In this document: piece by piece, positions 47,279 to 59,994 of the stretch
How the letters are laid out: every line of letters begins with the position of its first letter
How positions within the stretch are numbered: the stretch's first letter is position 1
Source of the DNA: Acinetobacter lwoffii
GTDB taxonomy: Bacteria > Pseudomonadota > Gammaproteobacteria > Pseudomonadales > Moraxellaceae
Length of the DNA stretch: 64,000 bases
Direction of reading: 5' to 3'
NCBI RefSeq assembly: GCF_022967985.1
Contig: NZ_JALJVC010000013.1
Coordinates: forward strand, 1 to 64,000
The notes under the pieces: model-generated
What the model saw: the letters and a program-made list of their open reading frames with translations, nothing else
Told to the model about the DNA's origin: nothing
The model's database searches: none
Translations under genes and position numbers: made by a program

Positions 47279-48685
47279 ATGTTTGATACCTTAACAGAAC
47301 GACTCACGCAGAGTTTAAGAAATGTTACTGGCTCAGGGCAGCTAACCGAAGACAATATTAAAGATACGTTACGTGAAGTGCGTATGGCGCTTCTTGAGGC
47401 CGATGTTGCGTTACCTGTAACTCGTGAATTCATCGCGAAAGTTAAGGAAGAAGCATTGGGCCAGGAAGTGATGACTCAGTTATCTCCTGGGCAGGCTTTT
47501 GTCAAAATCGTTCATGACGAATTGACCAAAATGATGGGCGAGGCCAATGAAAGCCTCGACCTCGCTGCAAAACCACCTGTGGTTGTCCTGCTGGCAGGCC
47601 TGCAGGGTGCAGGTAAAACAACAACTGCAGCGAAACTTGCACGCTTCTTACAAGAACGTCAAAAGAAAAAAGTCGCGATGGTCTCTGCCGATGTGTATCG
47701 TCCGGCTGCGATCAAACAGCTACAGACTGTCGCGGGTGAAGTCGGTGCGATTTTCCTGGAATCTAGCGCAGACGAAAAACCGATTACGATTGTGAATCGC
47801 GCGATTGAACAGGCAAAAATCCAGTTTGCCGATGTGCTGATTGTCGATACGGCAGGTCGTTTGCATATCGATGATGACATGATGGGTGAAATCAAAGAGC
47901 TGCATGCAGCGATTAACCCGACTGAAACCCTGTTCGTGGTCGATGCCATGACCGGTCAGGATGCGGCAAACACCGCCAAAGCATTTAATGATGCCTTGCC
48001 TTTAACTGGTGTGATCCTGACCAAAACTGATGGTGATGCGCGCGGTGGTGCAGCGCTTTCAGTACGCGCGATTACCGGCAAGCCAATCAAATTCTTGGGT
48101 ATGGGTGAGAAACTCGATGCCTTGGAGCCATTCCATCCTGAGCGTGTTGCACAGCGTATTCTCGGTATGGGTGATGTACTTTCTTTGGTCGAAGAACTTG
48201 AACGCAAGGTCGACAAAGAAAAAGCCGAAAAAATGGCGAAAAAACTGCAAAAAGGCGGCAGCTTCAACTTTGAAGACATGCTGATGCAGTTTGAGCAGAT
48301 GAACAAGATGGGCGGCATGATGGGCTTCCTGGACAAACTTCCTGGCATGAGCAATGCCGGTCTGCAAGATGCGTTGGCGCAAGCCAATCCTGAAAAGCAG
48401 GTCAAGAAAATGGAAGCGATTATCCAGTCGATGACTATCAAAGAGCGCCGTAACCCGGACTTGATGAACCCAAGCCGTAAAAAACGTATCGCAGCAGGTT
48501 GTGGTATGGAAGTGGCAGAAGTCAACAAGCTGATCAAGCAACATGCCCAAATGGCCAAGATGATGAAAAAATTTGCCAATCCATCCGGTATGGCAAAAAT
48601 GATGAAGTCACTTGGCGGTTTGCAGAAACAGTTTGGTGGCGGCGGTGGTATGGGTCCATTGTTCGGCGGCAACGACAAGAAATAA
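47279..48685 (+). CDS. ffh: Signal recognition particle protein Ffh
   Basis: Ffh is the SRP54 GTPase that, with 4.5S RNA, delivers nascent membrane proteins to FtsY. The 468-residue protein has the N domain, the G domain with P-loop GLQGAGKTTTAAKLA, the DTAGRLHIDDD and TKTDGDARGG motifs, and the methionine-rich M domain (from about residue 330: MGGMMGFLDKLPGM, MAKMMKKFANPSGMAKMM). The C-terminus is Gly-rich. It is followed by a strong terminator. Confidence 0.97.
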   Translation: MFDTLTERLTQSLRNVTGSGQLTEDNIKDTLREVRMALLEADVALPVTREFIAKVKEEALGQEVMTQLSPGQAFVKIVHDELTKMMGEANESLDLAAKPPVVVLLAGLQGAGKTTTAAKLARFLQERQKKKVAMVSADVYRPAAIKQLQTVAGEVGAIFLESSADEKPITIVNRAIEQAKIQFADVLIVDTAGRLHIDDDMMGEIKELHAAINPTETLFVVDAMTGQDAANTAKAFNDALPLTGVILTKTDGDARGGAALSVRAITGKPIKFLGMGEKLDALEPFHPERVAQRILGMGDVLSLVEELERKVDKEKAEKMAKKLQKGGSFNFEDMLMQFEQMNKMGGMMGFLDKLPGMSNAGLQDALAQANPEKQVKKMEAIIQSMTIKERRNPDLMNPSRKKRIAAGCGMEVAEVNKLIKQHAQMAKMMKKFANPSGMAKMMKSLGGLQKQFGGGGGMGPLFGGNDKK

Positions 48686-48695
48686 GTTTTATTTT

Positions 48696-48724
48696 AAAAA
48701 AAGGCGCAATATGCGCCTTTTTTT
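48696..48724 (+). terminator. Terminator after ffh
   Basis: AAAAAAAGGCGCA / TGCGCCTTTTTTT forms a perfect stem with a short loop, 10 bp after the stop. Confidence 0.9.
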
Positions 48725-48836
48725 ATTGCGAATAAATGGTCAAACTGGTTTAAACAAAACAACATTTACTTACCCAAAATAAAAATCCAATCAGGCAGAC
48801 TCGGGAATATCAGCACAAAATAAAGAGAAATTTCAA

Positions 48837-49403
48837 ATGACCCAAGTGATTGTCGTACATGGTTATACTGCAAGCCCGGAAGAAAATTGGTATCCGTGGA
48901 TTCAGGAAAAAGCCCAACAGGAAAACGTCAGTTTAAAAGTACTTCGGCTCGATCCATCGACCACACCGACACTGGACACCTGGGATCAGCAAATGCGTGA
49001 ACAGATTGATGCAATTGACGAGGACAGTATCTTTATTGCACATAGCTTGGGAACTGTGGCCGCATTGCATTACTTATCCAGAGAATTAAAACAGCAGAAA
49101 ATTCAGCAACTGGTATTGATCGCGGGATTTAATGGCCGGTTAGGTCGTCTGGATGAAGTAAACCCTTTTATTGATGCCGCTGATATCGATTTTGATTTAC
49201 TCAAACAGCAGATTGCAGAACGTGTAGTGATCTATTCTGAAGGCGATGACCGGGTTGCACCAGAATTTAGTCTGGAACAGGCGGACAGTCTGGATGCCAT
49301 TGTGGTGAATGCCAAGCATCACGGACATTTTATTGATTCTCAAGGCTGTACTGATTTGCCAGAACTCTGGAAAGTAATCGAACCTTATCTGATTAAATCT
49401 TAA
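48837..49403 (+). CDS. RBBP9/YdeN-family serine hydrolase
   Basis: This is a 188-residue small alpha/beta hydrolase. The N-terminus IVVHGYTASPEENWYPWI is typical of the RBBP9/YdeN group, followed by the nucleophile elbow IAHSLGTVAALHYL (Ser70) in place of GxSxG, Asp in YSEGDDRVAPEFS and His in AKHHGHF. The catalytic triad looks complete. The natural substrate is unknown. A paralogue with a changed elbow follows at 49548. Confidence 0.86.
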   Translation: MTQVIVVHGYTASPEENWYPWIQEKAQQENVSLKVLRLDPSTTPTLDTWDQQMREQIDAIDEDSIFIAHSLGTVAALHYLSRELKQQKIQQLVLIAGFNGRLGRLDEVNPFIDAADIDFDLLKQQIAERVVIYSEGDDRVAPEFSLEQADSLDAIVVNAKHHGHFIDSQGCTDLPELWKVIEPYLIKS

Positions 49404-49547
49404 ATTTAGGCATGTTATTGTATTCGCTAAATTTTAAAATTTAACATGAGATGGTGTTCAAAAAGGCACTTGAATTCCATCTCCAGACTGGTTAAAACTT
49501 ATTTTTTGTCGACGCAATTTGCGTTCAATGATAATAAGTAAATCACT

Positions 49548-50153
49548 ATGAAAAATATAATAAAGAAAGTCTATATCGTGCCGGATTATCAGGCGACCTC
49601 CAATGATCACTGGTACCCTTGGTTCAGTCGCCAGCTTAAAAATGCCGGTTTTGAGTCTAAACGGATTATGCTGGCCAACCCCTTTCAGCCCAATTTAGAA
49701 GAATGGCAGCAGAACCTGAAATTGCACATTCCGCACATGGATGAACATACCTTTTTAGTTGCACATGGCCTGAGTTGCGTCAGTGTTTTAAACTTTTTAC
49801 AGGAACATTATATTCAGCAGCAACGCAAGATCGGCGGGGTAATTCTGGTCTCAGCCTTTGATACGCCTTTGGTGGCCTGGTCAGAACTGAATAAAATACT
49901 GCAGGCTGTGCGACTCGATCTGAAAAACTTACCGTATAGCTATAAACGTGCGGTGATGCTGATCTCCAGTAATGATCCCTATGTGCCTGCACCGGTTTCC
50001 TTGCGTTTAGCCCATAGCTTAAATGCACAAATTTTTGAGATCAAAAAAGCCGGGCATTTTAACAAGGCTGATGGCTTTGCCGATTTCCCTCAGTTGCTGG
50101 ACATTATCAGACAGTGTCTGGCAAATGAGCTGCAAAATGCTGCAGGCCTTTAA
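49548..50153 (+). CDS. RBBP9/YdeN-family hydrolase paralogue lacking the nucleophile Ser
   Basis: This 201-residue protein is related to the gene before it: [21 protein letters not shown] aligns with the paralogue's N-terminus, and the Asp ([10 protein letters not shown]) and His ([11 protein letters not shown]) are kept. At the nucleophile elbow, however, the sequence is [14 protein letters not shown], so Gly74 replaces the Ser70 of the paralogue. It is either inactive, uses another residue, or binds rather than cuts its ligand. Its last 47 bases overlap the end of coaX on the other strand. Confidence 0.78.
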   Translation: MKNIIKKVYIVPDYQATSNDHWYPWFSRQLKNAGFESKRIMLANPFQPNLEEWQQNLKLHIPHMDEHTFLVAHGLSCVSVLNFLQEHYIQQQRKIGGVILVSAFDTPLVAWSELNKILQAVRLDLKNLPYSYKRAVMLISSNDPYVPAPVSLRLAHSLNAQIFEIKKAGHFNKADGFADFPQLLDIIRQCLANELQNAAGL

Positions 50154-50847
50154 GCAAGAGATCAGGTTCAATCCGGGGCTGATACTGAGCGAGATGTTGC
50201 GCAAACAGCGGGGCATCTCCACCAGTTAAAACCAGCTGTGCAGGGAAATCATGCAGGACTTTTTCGATGGTGCTGAGCAGACCGAGCAGGATGCCATGAT
50301 GTACCGCATCGATGGTATTGCGTCCGGGATTGAGTTCAGAAAAAGCGGCATCCGGAATTTTAATGCCTTTGGTATTCTGAATTAGGGAGTCACGTTGCAA
50401 GTACAGATTTGGCAGAATAAATCCACCCAAATGTTGTTGTCCTTGCGCCAGATCAATGGTCAGTGCTGTACCACAACTAATTACACAGTAATTTTCATGC
50501 GCTTGAGTCGCCACTGCAAGTACCTGTAACCAGCGGTCAATGCCCAGCTGAGAAGGTTCATCATAGCCACAGATCAGACCAGCATATTCCGCCTGTACCT
50601 GAGCAAAAATCACTGGAATATGCAGACTTTCTAAAATGCTGAGAATACGCTCATTACTGATTTTATCCTGGACCGAGGATAGACCCACCTGATGCAAGCC
50701 CAGTGTTTTAAAATGCTGGATCAGGCCAAGTAACAAATCAGCAGGAGACTGTAAATGTAATTCCGCTGCCTGTTCAATAATCTGATCATGCTCGGTAATC
50801 CAGTATTTCAGCCTGGTATTGCCAATATCCAACCATAATTTTTTCAT
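50107..50847 (-). CDS. coaX: Type III pantothenate kinase
   Basis: CoaX phosphorylates pantothenate in the first step of coenzyme A synthesis; type III enzymes need a monovalent cation and are not inhibited by CoA. The 246-residue protein has the ASKHA N-terminus [26 protein letters not shown] and [12 protein letters not shown], and ends with [14 protein letters not shown] take the start at 50847 ([10 protein letters not shown]); a start at 50865 would overlap the birA stop in an ATGA arrangement and is possible. It is translationally linked to birA. Confidence 0.92.
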   Translation of the reverse strand: MKKLWLDIGNTRLKYWITEHDQIIEQAAELHLQSPADLLLGLIQHFKTLGLHQVGLSSVQDKISNERILSILESLHIPVIFAQVQAEYAGLICGYDEPSQLGIDRWLQVLAVATQAHENYCVISCGTALTIDLAQGQQHLGGFILPNLYLQRDSLIQNTKGIKIPDAAFSELNPGRNTIDAVHHGILLGLLSTIEKVLHDFPAQLVLTGGDAPLFAQHLAQYQPRIEPDLLLKGLQHFAAHLPDTV

Positions 50848-50861
50848 TGCTGTATGCCTGT

Positions 50862-51617
50862 TCATCCACCGTGTTGAAGGCGGAGCTGTCCCTGATAAAA
50901 GGTCTGGATTCCCTGATCGGTCAAAATCTTGACTGCACCATCGTCCTGAATCCCCAGAAAAGTACCGGAATATTGCCCTTGCACATCGGTAAATTCAACC
51001 GTTTGTTGCATAAATGCAGCCGATCGATTGAAACGCGCCGCCAGGTTTTGACTGCCATAATTAAACCATTGCCCGGCTTGTTGAATCGCCAGATATAACT
51101 GGGCAATCAGCTCGACTCTTGAAGTGCGAGATAAACCCAGCTCGCTCAGGGAACTGACCAGCTGGTCTGGAAGGTTGGTGGGCAGAGGATCAATATTTAG
51201 CCCGACCCCGACCACCACCTGCGTGGTTGAAACCGGCTCGACCAGAATACCGCCCCATTTTCCATGCAGGCTATACAGGTCATTCGGCCATTTTACCTGT
51301 AATTCCAGGCCTTTTAGACTTGGCATTTGCAGGATATTTAACGCAATTTCTAGCGCCAGACGACCATCAATGGGTTTTTGTGTATGCAGCAATGTGCTTA
51401 AATAGATGTTCCCTTCAGGTGATATCCACTGACGTTGACGCTGTCCACGGCCTTGGGTCTGCACATGACTGCACACCAGAACCTGCTGTACCCCCTTCGT
51501 TGCCAATTCGCGTACATCATCATTGGTCGATGTAGTAATCGGTTTGATGAGTAATACTTCCGGGAGTTGGCCTGCATCGCTTAATCGTTGTTGCAGTTCA
51601 CGAGTTTCTACATCCAT
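50862..51617 (-). CDS. birA: Biotin-[acetyl-CoA-carboxylase] ligase BirA (monofunctional)
   Basis: BirA attaches biotin to the BCCP subunit of acetyl-CoA carboxylase. The 251-residue protein has the signatures [29 protein letters not shown] (biotin-binding loop) and [20 protein letters not shown]. It lacks the N-terminal helix-turn-helix of the E. coli bifunctional repressor, so it is a ligase only. The gene is directly upstream of coaX and divergent from the TauE/SafE permease gene, with only 27 bp between the starts. Confidence 0.92.
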   Translation of the reverse strand: MDVETRELQQRLSDAGQLPEVLLIKPITTSTNDDVRELATKGVQQVLVCSHVQTQGRGQRQRQWISPEGNIYLSTLLHTQKPIDGRLALEIALNILQMPSLKGLELQVKWPNDLYSLHGKWGGILVEPVSTTQVVVGVGLNIDPLPTNLPDQLVSSLSELGLSRTSRVELIAQLYLAIQQAGQWFNYGSQNLAARFNRSAAFMQQTVEFTDVQGQYSGTFLGIQDDGAVKILTDQGIQTFYQGQLRLQHGG

Positions 51618-51644
51618 TTGAATCTAAACGTGGTAAATATCGTT

Positions 51645-52448
51645 ATGGAGTTAATCATATATTTATTGATTGGTGCAATTGCCGGATTCACCGCAGGCCT
51701 GTTTGGGGTCGGCGGTGGTTTGATTATTGTGCCCATCCTCTACATTGTTTTTACCCAGCTCCAGTACGATCCCAGCGTGATTATGCATATGGCGGTGGGC
51801 ACTTCCTTGGCAACAATTATTGTGACTTCTATCAGCTCGGTTATGGCGCATCATCAACGAGGGGCAGTGCTATGGCCCGTATTTCGTAATCTGGCGCCAG
51901 GTCTGATCATTGGCTCTTTCTTGGGTGCGGGGATTGCCGACTATTTATCTGGTCAGGGTTTACAGTTACTGATTGGCTTCTTTGCGGTCTGGGTGGCATT
52001 TAGGATGTTCAGGGGGGCGCATATTCAGATTGATCCGAATCAAAAATTGCCTTCAACCCCGGTACAAATTGCTGCAGGTGGCGGGATCGGTGTGGCATCG
52101 GCCATCTTTGGGATTGGTGGGGGAAGTCTGACCGTTCCGTTTCTGAATCGCTGCGGGATCGTAATGCAAAAAGCAGTAGCGACCTCTGCGGCTTGTGGAT
52201 TGCCGATTGCAGTCGCAGGTGCGCTCGGGTTTATCTGGTTTGGTAAACAGGCGCAGGTCACTGTGCCAAATACCATTGGCTATATTCATATTTATGCCTT
52301 TATTGGGATCAGCATGATGAGTTTTTTCACTGCCAAGCTGGGCGCAAAAGTGGCACATCTGCTTTCACCGGCCGTATTAAAAAAATGTTTTGCTGCACTA
52401 CTGACCACCGTCGGCCTGTATTTTATTTATCAAGGGTTTATGGCCTGA
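51645..52448 (+). CDS. TauE/SafE-family sulfite/anion permease
   Basis: This 267-residue membrane protein has about eight hydrophobic helices and the two characteristic family motifs: AGLFGVGGGLIIVPIL near the N-terminus and ASAIFGIGGGSLTVPFL in the second half. The family moves sulfite, sulfonates or other organic anions; the substrate here is not known. I use the ATG at 51645, which begins with a membrane helix; the Shine-Dalgarno is weak. A terminator follows. Confidence 0.86.
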   Translation: MELIIYLLIGAIAGFTAGLFGVGGGLIIVPILYIVFTQLQYDPSVIMHMAVGTSLATIIVTSISSVMAHHQRGAVLWPVFRNLAPGLIIGSFLGAGIADYLSGQGLQLLIGFFAVWVAFRMFRGAHIQIDPNQKLPSTPVQIAAGGGIGVASAIFGIGGGSLTVPFLNRCGIVMQKAVATSAACGLPIAVAGALGFIWFGKQAQVTVPNTIGYIHIYAFIGISMMSFFTAKLGAKVAHLLSPAVLKKCFAALLTTVGLYFIYQGFMA

Positions 52449-52482
52449 TTTAAACCTTTTCGGTTGGACTGATGTACCGTAT

Positions 52483-52511
52483 AAGGAGAATAGCTCACTA
52501 TTCTCCTTTTT
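52483..52511 (+). terminator. Terminator after the TauE/SafE gene
   Basis: AAGGAGAATAG / CTATTCTCCTT with a 4-nt loop and a T-run, 35 bp downstream of the stop codon. Confidence 0.88.
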
Positions 52512-52648
52512 TATGGGCCTAAGTTGGCTATATAGACATAAGATTGTCTGACAATGTCAAAGTATTTATGGATAAAAACCCGTTTAATAGCAACATAGCC
52601 CAAATGAAGGGCTAAACCAGTATCCATAAAAATAAAGACAGGAACGGT

Positions 52649-53344
52649 ATGCCATTAGAACAAGCGCACAGTTTGTCTGAGCAGATTGCCAAGCACATTA
52701 GCGAACAGATTATTCGCGGTGAACTGGTCGAAGGCGAACGTATACAGGAACTCAGGATTGCCTCGGAGCTTGATGTCAGTCGGGGTTCGGTTCGTGAAGC
52801 CCTGCTTTTGCTGGAACGCACCCAGCTGATTGAAATTTTCCCGCGCCGTGGGGCGATTGTCTCGGAAATGTCGGCCTTGCAGGTACGTGCCTTATTTGAC
52901 ATGACCTCATTATTGCTCGGGCAAATGGTGTATCGCATGGCGGAAACCTGGCGGGTGCATGAAGCTGAGCGCATTCAGCTATTATTAGAGCAATTGGAAG
53001 CAGAAACCCGCCAAGGACACACTGAAAAGTTTTATGATCTGATCTTTCAGGGCATGGCCCAGCAGCATGAGATGGTCGGGAATCCTTATCTGATGCGCTA
53101 CTATCAGGAACTGCTGCCTTCTTTGCGTCGGAGCTATTTTCTGACCCTGAATATTTCCAGACGCGAGTTACAGGAATCTTTTGACTTATTTAAACTGGTC
53201 ACTGAAGCAATTTTGATACGAAAAAGCCATCAGGCCACTTTATTTATGGAAGATTTTTGTCGACACTTGCGCAACCTTGTGTTGGAATCTCTGACACGGA
53301 TGAAACAAATTGAACTCGCGTGGGCCAGACGCTCACGACGTTAA
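52649..53344 (+). CDS. GntR-family transcriptional regulator (FCD type)
   Basis: This 231-residue DNA-binding protein has an N-terminal GntR winged-helix domain (LSEQIAKHISEQIIRGELVEGERI, given here as SEQIIRGELVEGERI, then ELDVSRGSVREALLLLERTQLIEIFP with the recognition helix RGSVREAL) and a C-terminal FCD-like helical ligand-binding domain. The effector and targets are unknown. It ends 11 bp before the smc start and may be co-transcribed with it, as seen in other Acinetobacter genomes. Confidence 0.86.
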   Translation: MPLEQAHSLSEQIAKHISEQIIRGELVEGERIQELRIASELDVSRGSVREALLLLERTQLIEIFPRRGAIVSEMSALQVRALFDMTSLLLGQMVYRMAETWRVHEAERIQLLLEQLEAETRQGHTEKFYDLIFQGMAQQHEMVGNPYLMRYYQELLPSLRRSYFLTLNISRRELQESFDLFKLVTEAILIRKSHQATLFMEDFCRHLRNLVLESLTRMKQIELAWARRSRR

Positions 53345-53355
53345 ATCAGGACATT

Positions 53356-56300
53356 ATGCGTTTAAGCAGTTTAAAACTTTCAGGCTTTAAATCTTTTGCC
53401 GACAGTACCACTTTACATTTTAAAGATAATCGTACTGCGGTCGTGGGACCGAATGGTTGTGGTAAATCCAACGTCATTGATGCCATACGCTGGGTCATGG
53501 GCGAGTCCAGTGCACGCCAGTTGCGTGGTGGCAGCATGCAGGACGTCATCTTTACCGGAACTGCCAAGCGTAAACCGGTGGGCATGGCCAGTGTAGAACT
53601 GCGCTTTGACAATACCTATGGCAAGCTGGGCGGTGCTTATAATGCCTATAATGAACTGGCAGTACGCCGTCAGGTCAACCGCGATGGCAAGTCTGAATAT
53701 TTTCTGAATGGCAGCAAATGCCGTCGTCGTGATATTACCGATATTTTCCTGGGTACTGGTCTTGGTCCGCGTTCCTATGCGATTATTGAACAGGGCATGA
53801 TCAACCGTCTGGTCGATGCCAAGCCCGATGAAATGCGGGTTTATATTGAAGAAGCCGCGGGTGTATCACGCTATCAGGCACGTCGCCGTGAAACCATGCT
53901 ACATCTGGATCACACCACACAAAACCTGTCGCGTCTGGAAGATATCGCCTCTGAACTGAAATCTCAGCTAAAAACCCTGAAACGTCAGTCGGAAAGTGCG
54001 ATTCAATATAAAGAACTGGAAGGGCAGATCCGTACCATCAAGATTGAAATTCTGTCTTTTCAATGTGAGCAAAGCCAGCGTTTACAGGAAGAATATACCC
54101 TTGAGATGAATACGCTCGGGGAAAACTTTAAGCTGGTGCGCTCCGAACTGACCACCGTTGAACATGATTTAGGCAGTACAAGTGAACTGTTTCAGCGTCT
54201 GATTCAGCAATCCACCCCTTTGCAAAGTGAATGGCAACAGGCCGAGAAAAAACTGGCTGAACTGGAAATGACCCTGCAACAAAAGCAGTCTCTGCTAGAG
54301 CAAAATTCCACCAGTCTGGTCAAACTGGAACAGCAAAAAGCCCAAACTAAAGAGCGTTTACAGTTGATTGAACTGCAACTCGATACTTTACAGCAGCAAT
54401 TTGAAGATCAGCAGGCGCAGTTGCAGCAGCAAGATGGCCAGAATCAGACGCAAAGCCAGAATCTGACTGAGCTTAAATCTCAATATAGCACTGTGGCAGC
54501 GCAATTTACCCAGATCAAAACCCAGGTCGAACAGCAGCAACAGCGTAAATTACAGATGTTGGCTCAAAGCGAGCAACTGGCAAAGAATATTGAGCGGATT
54601 GAACAGCAGAAACAGACGCTCCAACAGCAAAGTGCACAGATTCAGCAACAGGCGGAGCAAGATGAGCTGGAGCAGTATCAGGCAGACAAAGCCCAAGCTG
54701 AACAGCAAATCGCTGGCTATGAAATTCAATTAACAGATTTAAGAACTCAATTCGAGCAGATTCAGGAAGAGCAGGCGAGTCGTCAACAACAGCTGATGCA
54801 GCTCAAATCTGAAATTCAGGTACTTCATTCAGAAAAGAAAAACCTGAGCCAATTACTGACCAAAGCCAACCCAAATGCCAAGAGTAATGCGATACAGTTA
54901 ATGCATGTACTTAAGCTCAATGATGCAGGCAAGGTACATGCCAGCCTGATCGAAAAGTTTTTGGCTAAGTGGCTGTCTGCTCAGATTTTGACAGAGGGCG
55001 AGCACTTCCTTGAAGATTGTGCGCGTCAGTTAAAGCAACAGGCTGTTCAGAATAAAATTCAGATTGCCAATACGATGTGTCTGGCCGATTGGATTGAATC
55101 TCCACATTATTCACTGTGGCAACAAGTCGCGGTCGTAGATACATTAGCGCAAGCATTGCCTCTTCAAACTGAGTTATTACAAGGCCAGACATTACTGAGT
55201 TTAGATGGCTACCATGTTGGTGCGGATTGGATGATTGCACTGGACTATGATGAAGCTAGTCAGGCCGGACAAGGTGCATTGAGTCATCGAATGCGTCTAG
55301 ATGAAATCGAGCAGCAGCTTGCGGAACTTGAACCTAAGTTTATGCAGCTGGAGCAGCAGTTACCTGAATTAGCCGATCAGGTTAAAGCTTTGCAAAACCA
55401 GATTCAGAGTATCAGTGAGCAGCACAAGCATACCCAAAAGCAGCTGCAGCAACTCGATGTCAATATTGCCAAAGTACAAAGTAGTGCTCAGGCTTTTGCA
55501 TTGCAAAAGCAGCAATTACAGCATCAGCTACAACAACTGGATGAGCAGCTTGAAGAAGATGCCATGCAGAAAGATGATCTGGAAATTGATCTGCATACCT
55601 TGAATATCAAACTGGAACAGGCGCTACCAAATTATAAAACCCTGCAATTCCAGCTGGAAGAATTGAGTGCTCAGCTGGATGACTCACAGCAGCTCAGTCA
55701 GCAAGCGCAGCAGGAACTGGAAGTACTGCGACGGCAAAATATGCAAAACCAGCAGCAGATCGAATTGCTGGAAAAAGATCAGGTATTCCTAAAAGAACAG
55801 TCTCAACAAATTACTTCACAAATCGAGCAGGCCAAAAAGTTTGTCGATCCGGTACAGCTGGAATTACCTGCTTTACAGAGCCAGTTCAATGAACAGGCGC
55901 AGATCACTGAAAAGCTGAAAAAGACCTGGGCCGACTGGCAGATTGAATTAAATCAGGTGCAGAGCAAACAGCAGCAGCTGACCGAACAGCGTCACAGCTT
56001 CCAGCAGCAGGATGAAAAACTTCGCAGTACACTGGAAGAAAAACGTCTGGCCTGGCAGGCAGCCAAATCTGATTTGCAGCATTATTCTGAACAACTGAAA
56101 GAATTGAATAGTGAAGTAATTTCCGGGCTCGATATTGATGTTAAAGCACATCAGGCGAAACTGGAAAAAGCTCAGGCTCAGTTTGATAAACTCGGTGCAG
56201 TCAATCTGGCGGCTTCTGAAGAATATGAAGAAGTGTCAAAACGTTATGAGGAACTGAGTCACCAGATGCAGGATCTGGAAAATACGGTTGAACAGCTACA

Positions 56301-56808
56301 GGCTGCAATGAAGAGTATTGACCAGGAAACCCGTAAACTGTTTATGCACACGTTTGACCAGGTCAATGCTGAACTGCAAAACCTGTTCCCGAAAGTGTTT
56401 GAAGGCGGTGAGGCGAGTTTAAGCCTTGAAGATGGCTGGCAGTCGGGGGTAAAACTGATGGCCCGACCACCGGGTAAACGAAACAGCTCATTGGCCTTAC
56501 TCTCTGGTGGAGAAAAGGCTTTAACTGCATTAGCATTGGTATTCGCGATTTTTCGCTTAAATCCGGCACCATTTTGCGTACTGGATGAAGTCGATGCACC
56601 GCTGGATGATGCCAATGTGGGACGCTTTTGTAATTTAGTCAAAGAGCTTTCTGAACACGTGCAATTTATTTATATTACCCATAACAAACTTGCAATGATG
56701 ATGGCGACTGATCTTTTAGGTGTAACCATGCCTGAACCGGGAACCTCAAAATTAGTGACAGTTAATTTGGAACAGGCAAAAGAATACGGCCTAGCTGCGG
56801 AGGTATAA
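53356..56808 (+). CDS. smc: Chromosome segregation protein SMC
   Basis: SMC is the condensin ATPase that compacts and segregates the chromosome. The 1150-residue protein has Walker A GPNGCGKSNVIDAIRWVMGE at the N-terminus, two long Gln-rich coiled coils, a central hinge near residues 510-640 that is poorly conserved, and C-terminal signature LSGGEKALTALALVFAIF followed by Walker B PFCVLDEVDAPLDDANV. The ATG at 53356 follows a CAGGA site. scpA/scpB are not adjacent. zipA starts 1 bp after the stop, making smc-zipA an operon. Confidence 0.96.
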   Translation: MRLSSLKLSGFKSFADSTTLHFKDNRTAVVGPNGCGKSNVIDAIRWVMGESSARQLRGGSMQDVIFTGTAKRKPVGMASVELRFDNTYGKLGGAYNAYNELAVRRQVNRDGKSEYFLNGSKCRRRDITDIFLGTGLGPRSYAIIEQGMINRLVDAKPDEMRVYIEEAAGVSRYQARRRETMLHLDHTTQNLSRLEDIASELKSQLKTLKRQSESAIQYKELEGQIRTIKIEILSFQCEQSQRLQEEYTLEMNTLGENFKLVRSELTTVEHDLGSTSELFQRLIQQSTPLQSEWQQAEKKLAELEMTLQQKQSLLEQNSTSLVKLEQQKAQTKERLQLIELQLDTLQQQFEDQQAQLQQQDGQNQTQSQNLTELKSQYSTVAAQFTQIKTQVEQQQQRKLQMLAQSEQLAKNIERIEQQKQTLQQQSAQIQQQAEQDELEQYQADKAQAEQQIAGYEIQLTDLRTQFEQIQEEQASRQQQLMQLKSEIQVLHSEKKNLSQLLTKANPNAKSNAIQLMHVLKLNDAGKVHASLIEKFLAKWLSAQILTEGEHFLEDCARQLKQQAVQNKIQIANTMCLADWIESPHYSLWQQVAVVDTLAQALPLQTELLQGQTLLSLDGYHVGADWMIALDYDEASQAGQGALSHRMRLDEIEQQLAELEPKFMQLEQQLPELADQVKALQNQIQSISEQHKHTQKQLQQLDVNIAKVQSSAQAFALQKQQLQHQLQQLDEQLEEDAMQKDDLEIDLHTLNIKLEQALPNYKTLQFQLEELSAQLDDSQQLSQQAQQELEVLRRQNMQNQQQIELLEKDQVFLKEQSQQITSQIEQAKKFVDPVQLELPALQSQFNEQAQITEKLKKTWADWQIELNQVQSKQQQLTEQRHSFQQQDEKLRSTLEEKRLAWQAAKSDLQHYSEQLKELNSEVISGLDIDVKAHQAKLEKAQAQFDKLGAVNLAASEEYEEVSKRYEELSHQMQDLENTVEQLQAAMKSIDQETRKLFMHTFDQVNAELQNLFPKVFEGGEASLSLEDGWQSGVKLMARPPGKRNSSLALLSGGEKALTALALVFAIFRLNPAPFCVLDEVDAPLDDANVGRFCNLVKELSEHVQFIYITHNKLAMMMATDLLGVTMPEPGTSKLVTVNLEQAKEYGLAAEV

Positions 56809-56809
56809 T

Positions 56810-59924
<3,115 letters not shown>

Positions 59925-59956
59925 ATCTCTGCACATTTCATGAAAGAATAAGAGTT

Positions 59957-59983
59957 AAAAAAGCCACCTTCGGGTGGCTTTTT
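59957..59983. terminator. Bidirectional terminator with UUCG loop after ligA
   Basis: AAAAAGCCACC / GGTGGCTTTTT is closed by a CTTCGG loop, an extra-stable tetraloop, with T-runs on both strands between converging genes. Confidence 0.9.
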
Positions 59984-59994
59984 GCATAAAAAGA

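Noticed and set aside
47956-48678. Long open frame (240 codons) on the minus strand opposite ffh
   Set aside because: It is an antisense shadow of the Met/Lys-rich M domain, without a start context or family resemblance.
54840-55300. Unusual hinge of SMC as a possible insertion
   Set aside because: The region is poorly conserved, but length and the LSLDGYHVG-type segment fit a normal gammaproteobacterial hinge.
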